Notes under the pieces: generated by a model
Database searches by the model: none
What the model saw: the letters and a program-made list of their open reading frames with translations, nothing else
What the model was told of the DNA's origin: nothing
Position numbers and translations under genes: made by a program
Assembly (NCBI RefSeq): GCF_001647545.1
Contig: NZ_LSZH01000011.1
Span: 259,240-323,239 of the forward strand
From: Acinetobacter sp. SFB
GTDB taxonomy: Bacteria; Pseudomonadota; Gammaproteobacteria; Pseudomonadales; Moraxellaceae
DNA length: 64,000 nucleotides
Direction: 5' to 3'
Part shown: positions 57,342 through 64,000 of the stretch, in pieces
Layout: every line of letters starts with the position of its first letter
How positions within the stretch are numbered: position 1 is the stretch's first letter

Positions 57342-60300
57342 ATGGCAATTCATGTGATTCAAAGTCAGCGTATTGATGTACTGGTACATGCCATGCTGAC
57401 GACCGTGAATAAGCCTGCGAGTACGCCTTTTCAGGTTCTGCAAACCCAGCATTTTATTGTGCCATCACATGCGATGGAAACGTGGCTGACCCAAAAACTG
57501 GCCGAACAAAAAGGCATCAGTGCCAACACCCAGTTTCATCATCGTATTCGCGGTTTTCAATGGTCAGCCTATCAGTGGGTGCTGGTCGATCAAAAAGAAC
57601 AGGTGCGTAAAGCTAATATTCCACGCATTATTATTAAGTGGCGCGTGTTTCAGGCACTCAAAAGCTTTATTCAATCCGAACAAAATCCTTTGGCATTCGA
57701 TCATCCTTTACATTCAATTGTGCAGCGCATTTATGACAGTGCCGACCGTCTGGAACAGGGCATCGAAAAACAGCTGAAAAAGCAGGGCATGCTGTATTGG
57801 GTGGCGGAACAGGTATCACGCCTGTTTAGCCATTACATGGAATACCGCGGGCATTGCCAGAAAAATTGTCCACCGAATATGTGCAGTTGTCCAACTAACT
57901 GGTTACAGGCGTGGGGGCAGAACAAAGAACTTTCCATTGAAGATATGTTCTTTAAAACCAATACTGAAATTTCTGAATTTACCTTAAATCAGGCCCGTGA
58001 ACTGGAAGCATGGCAGCGTTGGCTGTGGCAGGAAGTGTTTCATCAGGACTTTGAACAAATGCAAAGTATTGATGCCATGTTCTGGGAAATCCTGGACAAT
58101 CCGGAAACGCGTAAAGCGGCCTTGAAAAAACTGCCACGACAGTTGGTGATTTTTACCTTGCTCGATTTACCCCCGATGCAACTGGAATTTTTACGCCGTT
58201 TGGGGCAGTACATTGATATCTATATTTTGCACTATAATCCTTCACAAGAATATTGGGCAGACAGCGTCGATCCGAACTGGAAAGCACGTTACGACGTACG
58301 GGTGAAAGAGCGCTTTATTGCCAAAAACCCCAAAGCTAGTGATGCCGATATTGAAAAATTCTTTCAGGAATTTACCTTAAATTTCAATGCAGAACAGCGT
58401 GAGTCACGCCATCCATTATTGACCCGTTTTGGAAAACAGGCACGAGATCATTTTTCCTTGTTGTCCAACTTGTCTTCAGGCGAAGATGGGGTCTGGGCAG
58501 ATGCCTTTATAGATGAATATCAAGATAATCTGCTCGGTAAAATCCAGTCGGATGTGTTGTATTTAGTCGAGCCGGAAAAGCATCAATATATTTTGGAGAA
58601 GCAGGATGATTCGATTCAGATTCATGTCTGCCATTCCAGTTTGCGCCAGCTGGAAGTTTTAAAGGAACAGCTGATTCACTGGCTGGCACAAGGCACAAAA
58701 GATGTGCCACGCAGGCCCAGTGATATTTTGGTTTTAAGCCCAAGTTTGACTGAACTTGAACCGCTGATTCGTAGTGTATTTGCACCGCCGCCCAGTGAAC
58801 GCGATCTGATTCAGCAAAAAGCGGGCAGCAATCATCAACTGTCGAAAGACAGTGTATATTTACCGGTTAAAATTGCCGGCGTGACCCAGCTCGATGCCCT
58901 GAATGCCTGGAAAGCCGTTCTCGGACGGATTGAGCTGATTCAACGGCGTTTTACTATTGAGGATTTTGCTGACTGGCTTAGCTTAAGTGCCACCCAGCAG
59001 CGCTACGCTTTAGAAGTCAATTCGATTGAACGCATGACGCAGTTGCTGATTGATGCCGGCTTTAAACGCGGACTGGATGCTCAGCATTTACAGCGTAGTT
59101 TGTGTGAGGGTGATGAGGACTACCGGTTTAGTTTTAAGTTTGCGCTTGATCGTCTGGCTTTGGGCATAGCTATTCCTGAACATACCTTGTTTCAAGGCAC
59201 GCTCAGTTTTGCCAAAGTGTTGCCAAGTGACTTTGAACTGATTGCCAAGTTGATTCAGATTTATCAGGATTTTGATGCACGCCGTGACTGGATGATTGCC
59301 CATGAGCAGAGCCAAAGTGTGCCTGTGGAGCAATGGCTAAAACGCCTGATGCAGGACATTGCCGAGTTTGAAGAAGCAGGTGTGGAATCCTTAACTGCGG
59401 TTTATAAAATTATCAAGAAACAGGAACGGATGCTGACACTGGCCAGTTTCTATGATGAGCACGATCATCATGCCTTGCGTAGTTTAAGCTTGCCGTTGCC
59501 TTATTTGCTGGCAGAAATTAACACCACTTTGGAAGCACAGCTGGACCATGCTGAACCGACCGGACAGATTACCTTTAGCCAGATTGGGCAGATTCGTCCT
59601 GTACCGTATAAATTGATTGTGATGCTCGGACTCGATAGCGGTAAATTTCCGAATCGTACCCAGCATTTACCTTTCGATTTGATGGATTTACTGAAGCCGC
59701 AATTGGGTGATCGTTCCCGTCTGGAAGACGACCAAGGAGCATTTTTAGATAATCTTTTATTGGCGCAGGACAACTTGTGGCTATTTTACAATGGTTTCGA
59801 TATCAATGACGGTGAAGTGCGTGATCCATCGACAGTGTTGCAGGAACTGGTTCAGCATCTGGCCTTTATTGTGCAGACTCAACAGCCAGATACCGAAGCG
59901 GATACCACTGTAGAAATTAATGGCGTGGAAGTAGCTGAACAGCTGCAGTCGCTTTATCATGTGCATCCTTTATTGCCTTTCGACCCTGTGGGTTTTGAAA
60001 CGGCTCGACCGGTGCGTTATCAGGATCAATGGTTCTGCGTGGCCGGGCAGCTTCGACATGCCACCGGACAGCGCACCTCTTGGGTAAATACGCCGTATCA
60101 ACATCTGCAACAAGAGGTTCAGGTGCTGGACAGTCATCAATGGATTCAGGATGTCACTTTCCCGGCTCGGCTATATTTAAAAACTTTAGGTGTGGAAAAC
60201 TTGCGTCCTGAAGACTTGCCTGCAGTGCAGGAACCGTTGTTACTGGATGGTTTGGGGCGTTATGCCATACGCCAGTTCTTGCAAAAACAGGAGGGTGCGG

Positions 60301-61034
60301 CACAGCCTGAATTACTGATGGATCAATTGCCGATTGGCAAGTTACAACACAGTAGCTGGCAGATCAGTATAGTAGAACAAGAACGCTTAAAAGCGCGGCT
60401 GTTAAAATATGCCACTGAAGTCACCCCGACCACGCAGCAGGTGTGGAAGGTCAATGATCATGTCTATATGAACATCACTCTGCCCAAAAACAGTGCTGAG
60501 AAATGGGTCAGTCTGGAAGCCTCAAGTGCACGTGCCAAGCATCGCGCCAAAGTCTGGCTGGAATATCTGCTCTGGCTGGCTTATCTGAATATGGGTGAGG
60601 GCGGTGAAAAGCTGGCACGGATTGTGGTGTTCAGTGACCGAACCATTTTATGTCATGGTGTCAGCTCGAATAAAGCACGCGAGTGGCTGGATCACTGGCT
60701 GGCGGCCTGGAAATACGGGCAAAGCCAACCGCTGGTTTTACCGGCAGCCTTGTTGCTGAAAATTGCTGAAAAAGACAAACAGCATGACTGGCAAGCCAAT
60801 GAACAGAACCAGATGTGCATTGATGATATGGATGTGATCTATAAAGACTGGCATGAGGATGGTAAATTCACGGGCTTTTCGGTTGCGGATAATGAAGCGA
60901 CCAAAATGCACCGGGACTGGCAGTTTATTTTACAGGAGCAGGATGCGACCGCACTGCTTGAAGATGCCTGCGCACAATTTTCCTATCAGCTTTATCAGCC
61001 GGTATTCTGGCATCAACAAGTCATTGAGGAATAA
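57342..61034 (+). CDS. recC: Exodeoxyribonuclease V subunit gamma (RecC)
   Basis: RecC is the RecBCD subunit that splits the DNA ends and scans for Chi. The 1230-aa protein (E. coli 1122) starts with the helicase-like N-terminal fold (HFIVPSHAMETWLTQKLAE). It has the inactivated helicase motifs typical of RecC, including ILVLSPSLTELEPLI and the SFGQIGQIRPVPYK-like segment ITFSQIGQIRPVPYKLIVML, with KFPNRTQHLPFDLM after it. recB starts 6 bp downstream. Confidence 0.95.
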   Translation: MAIHVIQSQRIDVLVHAMLTTVNKPASTPFQVLQTQHFIVPSHAMETWLTQKLAEQKGISANTQFHHRIRGFQWSAYQWVLVDQKEQVRKANIPRIIIKWRVFQALKSFIQSEQNPLAFDHPLHSIVQRIYDSADRLEQGIEKQLKKQGMLYWVAEQVSRLFSHYMEYRGHCQKNCPPNMCSCPTNWLQAWGQNKELSIEDMFFKTNTEISEFTLNQARELEAWQRWLWQEVFHQDFEQMQSIDAMFWEILDNPETRKAALKKLPRQLVIFTLLDLPPMQLEFLRRLGQYIDIYILHYNPSQEYWADSVDPNWKARYDVRVKERFIAKNPKASDADIEKFFQEFTLNFNAEQRESRHPLLTRFGKQARDHFSLLSNLSSGEDGVWADAFIDEYQDNLLGKIQSDVLYLVEPEKHQYILEKQDDSIQIHVCHSSLRQLEVLKEQLIHWLAQGTKDVPRRPSDILVLSPSLTELEPLIRSVFAPPPSERDLIQQKAGSNHQLSKDSVYLPVKIAGVTQLDALNAWKAVLGRIELIQRRFTIEDFADWLSLSATQQRYALEVNSIERMTQLLIDAGFKRGLDAQHLQRSLCEGDEDYRFSFKFALDRLALGIAIPEHTLFQGTLSFAKVLPSDFELIAKLIQIYQDFDARRDWMIAHEQSQSVPVEQWLKRLMQDIAEFEEAGVESLTAVYKIIKKQERMLTLASFYDEHDHHALRSLSLPLPYLLAEINTTLEAQLDHAEPTGQITFSQIGQIRPVPYKLIVMLGLDSGKFPNRTQHLPFDLMDLLKPQLGDRSRLEDDQGAFLDNLLLAQDNLWLFYNGFDINDGEVRDPSTVLQELVQHLAFIVQTQQPDTEADTTVEINGVEVAEQLQSLYHVHPLLPFDPVGFETARPVRYQDQWFCVAGQLRHATGQRTSWVNTPYQHLQQEVQVLDSHQWIQDVTFPARLYLKTLGVENLRPEDLPAVQEPLLLDGLGRYAIRQFLQKQEGAAQPELLMDQLPIGKLQHSSWQISIVEQERLKARLLKYATEVTPTTQQVWKVNDHVYMNITLPKNSAEKWVSLEASSARAKHRAKVWLEYLLWLAYLNMGEGGEKLARIVVFSDRTILCHGVSSNKAREWLDHWLAAWKYGQSQPLVLPAALLLKIAEKDKQHDWQANEQNQMCIDDMDVIYKDWHEDGKFTGFSVADNEATKMHRDWQFILQEQDATALLEDACAQFSYQLYQPVFWHQQVIEE

Positions 61035-61040
61035 AAACAA

Positions 61041-64000
61041 ATGAATCATCCTCAAAGCTTAAGAAGGATATCCTTTAACCCGATTGCGGATATGCAGTTC
61101 ACAGGTTTGCACTGGATTGAGGCTTCGGCCGGCACAGGGAAAACTTTCACCTTATCCAGTTTGATGGTGCGGATATTCCTGAATCAGTATTTGCCCAATC
61201 AGGTGGTTGCGACGACGTTTACCCGTGCTGCTGCAGCCGAACTGAAAAACCGCATAAGGCTGCGTCTGGTTGAGACTTTACGTTATTTTGAAAGCTGCCA
61301 AAAACTTACCGAGGCTGAAATTCAGGCCAAAATTGCGGCTGAAACCGATCCTTTATTTCAAAAAGTGCTGAGCGATTATGCCACGCGGGTAGATTTTGCC
61401 CGCGAGCGTTTAAAGCTGGTGATTGACCAGCTGGATGAGCTGTTTGTCGGAACGCTGGACAGTTTTAGCCAGAAATTATTGCGTGAGTTTTCATTTGAAA
61501 GCGGCAAGATTGAACGGGCCGATATTACCGATGATGCCAAGAGTTATACTCATCAGCTGATTCATGATGTATTACGTGAATGGATTCAGTTACAACCGCA
61601 AAATGTGGTCGATTATCTGCTGCTTAATCAAAAGTTGAAATCGCAGGAGGCTTATGTTCCTGTGGTGGAAAATACTTTGAACTTTGCTTCGGCACAGTTT
61701 CAGGAAGTCACTGCGCCAGAATTGGATTTAAACCAGTTTGAACAACTGCTGGATAACTTTATTCAGCTGGATTTAAGCCTGATTCCCACCCTGAGTGAAT
61801 ACTATTCGACTGATGGACAATATCACTCGGTGATTGGTAAAAAATGGCGTACTGATGGCTTGATGCAACGCACCTTGTGTGATGATTTACCGGCTTTTAT
61901 TCAGGCTTTGGCTGAACAGCGCAGTTATGCTTTATTCGCGCCACATTTTGAAAAAACCTTAAAAAATCTGACCGATCTGGCGACTAAAAAAGTTCTGAAT
62001 AAATGTGCTGAAGATGTGCTGCATCAGTTTGAGCAGCATGTAGTGATGCAAGCACTGAAAAGTTTCTGTGAGGCTTTGTCGAAACTGAATATAGATCTGG
62101 ATTTACTGGATGCTTATTTGAAGTTTTATTTAAGCCGCGAAGTCAAAAAACGTTTACCGCAAGTACTGCAACAGAAAAGTGAAACCACTTTTGCCCAGCA
62201 AATTCGAACTTTGTCGGAAGCACTGCAAGGCGAGCAAGGACTGCGTTTTGCCAAGTTTGTGCAGGCCCATTATCCCTTAATTTTGGTGGATGAATTTCAG
62301 GATACCAATCAGGATCAGGATGATATGCTGGCGCTAATCTGGCGGGATCAGCAGCGCTATATGCAAGGCTGCATGATCATGGTCGGCGACCCGAAACAGG
62401 CGATTTATGGCTTTCGTGGCGGCGACATGCTGACCTATAACAAGGCCCGCGCCGATGTGCTGGCCAAGCAAGGTCAGGAATACAGTTTGCGACATAACCA
62501 TCGTTCAGTTAAAGCGCTGGTGGAAGCGGTCGATGCCTTATTTCAACGCCAGATGGATTTTGGTGAAGAGGTGTTTTACAGTCCGGTGGAGGCAGGTGTG
62601 CGTGCGCATCCTCCGCTTATGGATGGACAGGGTGAAAATCATCAACCGCTACGCTGGTTGCAATTGAGCGATAAAAAAGCCGAGCCGATTCAGGTGGCAT
62701 GGAAAATTCGGGATTTGCTTAATCAGGGCATTGAAGAAAAACTCTATCTGGCAGAAAAAACTGGCCCCAAATATTTGATTGAAAATGACATCGCGATTTT
62801 ATCGAAAAACCATGATGCTCTGGATAAGGTTCAATATGAATTGGAACGTTTGGGCATTCGGGTCAATCGCCCGTCGAAACGTAGCGTTTTTGATCATCAG
62901 GTCGCCAAAGATGTTGGAGCAGTGCTGACAGCCATTCTGCATCCCTATGATGAAGGCAAAATCAAGCGGGCCTTACTCAGCCGATTATTGGGCTTTAATT
63001 TGCAGCAACTGATTCAGCTTGAAGCTCAGGCGGATGGCTTGAGCCAGTTTATTTATGACTTCGACTGCATTCGGGAAATGTGGCTGGAAAAGGGTTTTTT
63101 AACCGCATGGCAGTATTGTTTAAATCTGTTTCAGGTCTGGAAAAATCTGGTTGCAACGCAAAGCCGGGATAATGAGCGCACAGTGGTAAATTTGCGCCAT
63201 CTGACTGAATTACTCAGTCAGCATAGTGAGCAATATCAAGGTGCACAAAAACTTTATCACTGGTATTTGAAACAACTGCAATCACCGGCGGAACGCGAGT
63301 GGGAACTGGAGCGCAAACTGTCGAATGAGGCAGGTGTGCAACTGATGACCATTCATCAGTCCAAAGGACTGGAATTTAAAATTGTTTTTTTACTCGGTGC
63401 TGATAAAGACTTTAGGGAAATGAACAAAACCCTGAATTTTTCGACTGTAGATCATGTGCACCCGGTGACAGGAAAAGTTGAAGTGCAGCGTGTGGTTGCG
63501 GTGAGTGACAAGAACTTGCTGCAACAAGACGCAATTGATCAGCATAATGCCCGTGCTGTGGCAGAGCAACATCGGCTTTGGTATGTGGCACTCACTCGAG
63601 CCAGTCATCGTGTCTATGCCATGTTGCAGGATCAGGACGGTAAATCCAATCATGGTTTGGCGTTCTGGCGCGGACAAGCAGCGCAAGTTTTTGCTCATCC
63701 GGGTAGTACAGAAGAAGCTTTGCTGAATGACAAGCCGATCAGGTTACAGGTCAAGCAGCAACAACAAGCTTTACCTTTACAGGCGCTAGAATTTCCCAAG
63801 CAGCGTTTTTATCCACGCTCCAAAACCAGTTTCAGTGCCTTGGCTCAACATTTAACCCGTAAACAAGCCATGGATGCCTTAGCGGTGAATACCGAGCAAA
63901 TGCTCAGCGCGGCAGATGAAATCCACGTGATTGCATCGGTTGCGACGGTAGCGACTCAACCGCTGTCATGGATCAAGCGTAATTTTCCGATGGGAACCGT
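61041..64000 (+). CDS. recB: Exodeoxyribonuclease V subunit beta (RecB), cut by the window end
   Basis: This is a partial CDS: 986 codons are open from the ATG at 61041 to the last base. The SF1A helicase motifs are complete: I EASAGTGKTFT, Ia TFTRAAAAELKNRI, II ILVDEFQDTN, III VGDPKQAIYGFRGGD, IV RHNHRS, V MTIHQSKGLEFKIVF and VI LWYVALTRASH. The visible part ends at FPMGT, just before the RecB nuclease domain, which must lie beyond 64000. It starts 6 bp after recC; recD presumably follows outside the window. Confidence 0.96.
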   Translation, partial: MNHPQSLRRISFNPIADMQFTGLHWIEASAGTGKTFTLSSLMVRIFLNQYLPNQVVATTFTRAAAAELKNRIRLRLVETLRYFESCQKLTEAEIQAKIAAETDPLFQKVLSDYATRVDFARERLKLVIDQLDELFVGTLDSFSQKLLREFSFESGKIERADITDDAKSYTHQLIHDVLREWIQLQPQNVVDYLLLNQKLKSQEAYVPVVENTLNFASAQFQEVTAPELDLNQFEQLLDNFIQLDLSLIPTLSEYYSTDGQYHSVIGKKWRTDGLMQRTLCDDLPAFIQALAEQRSYALFAPHFEKTLKNLTDLATKKVLNKCAEDVLHQFEQHVVMQALKSFCEALSKLNIDLDLLDAYLKFYLSREVKKRLPQVLQQKSETTFAQQIRTLSEALQGEQGLRFAKFVQAHYPLILVDEFQDTNQDQDDMLALIWRDQQRYMQGCMIMVGDPKQAIYGFRGGDMLTYNKARADVLAKQGQEYSLRHNHRSVKALVEAVDALFQRQMDFGEEVFYSPVEAGVRAHPPLMDGQGENHQPLRWLQLSDKKAEPIQVAWKIRDLLNQGIEEKLYLAEKTGPKYLIENDIAILSKNHDALDKVQYELERLGIRVNRPSKRSVFDHQVAKDVGAVLTAILHPYDEGKIKRALLSRLLGFNLQQLIQLEAQADGLSQFIYDFDCIREMWLEKGFLTAWQYCLNLFQVWKNLVATQSRDNERTVVNLRHLTELLSQHSEQYQGAQKLYHWYLKQLQSPAEREWELERKLSNEAGVQLMTIHQSKGLEFKIVFLLGADKDFREMNKTLNFSTVDHVHPVTGKVEVQRVVAVSDKNLLQQDAIDQHNARAVAEQHRLWYVALTRASHRVYAMLQDQDGKSNHGLAFWRGQAAQVFAHPGSTEEALLNDKPIRLQVKQQQQALPLQALEFPKQRFYPRSKTSFSALAQHLTRKQAMDALAVNTEQMLSAADEIHVIASVATVATQPLSWIKRNFPMGT

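Overview
The window is a stretch of conserved gamma-proteobacterial chromosome that fits Acinetobacter (Moraxellaceae). The evidence is moderate-to-low GC, a tandem-domain polyphosphate:AMP phosphotransferase of the Acinetobacter type, the pilB-pilC-pilD-coaE order, the ubiE-ubiJ-ubiB block, a group 2 Mrp antiporter with fused subunits A and B, and the tpiA-secG-tRNA-Leu-tRNA-fMet-rimP-nusA-infB-rbfA order. The species cannot be resolved by reading alone. I saw no insertion sequence, prophage, integrase, CRISPR array or rRNA.

Layout. 1-12.4 kb: ftsW, a broken zinc-ribbon gene, gluQ-dksA, nudF-cpdA, thiC under a TPP riboswitch, an orphan lipoprotein, a TolC-family outer membrane channel, phoU and an ABC exporter. 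12.4-18 kb: alkB, then an IclR regulator divergent from an AaeB/AaeX/AaeA-like efflux operon, with a near-perfect 27-bp palindrome between them. 18-24.3 kb: yqgE-ruvX, recN, a gap of about 0.75 kb with decayed reading frames, ppnP, rlmB, a DMT permease and coaE. 24.3-28.2 kb: pilB-pilC-pilD. 28.4-35.6 kb: tpiA, secG, one tRNA-Leu, three identical tRNA-fMet genes, two tandem terminators, then rimP-nusA-infB-rbfA. 35.7-41.9 kb: the Mrp operon. 42.3-46 kb: hisIE followed by an SF1 helicase and an SMC/ABC-like ATPase with degenerate catalytic motifs. 46.2-50.8 kb: a patatin-like lipase and a surface pair (lipoprotein plus outer membrane barrel) in AT-rich DNA. 50.8-64 kb: ubiE-ubiJ-ubiB, a FFLEELY-type protein, the polyphosphate:AMP phosphotransferase, a DUF697-like membrane protein, recC and the first 986 codons of recB, which runs off the window.

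How the genes work together. The window holds housekeeping modules: cell division, translation, thiamine and histidine synthesis, ubiquinone, type IV pilus assembly, pH/Na+ homeostasis and recombinational repair. The least explained parts are the hisIE-linked helicase plus degenerate ATPase, the terminator-separated lipoprotein/barrel pair, and several RNA or DNA structures: hairpins in every inter-tRNA spacer, a hairpin over the nudF ribosome binding region, and palindromes at the aae and mrp promoters. None of these is shown to be a new system; the checks that would decide are given with each finding.
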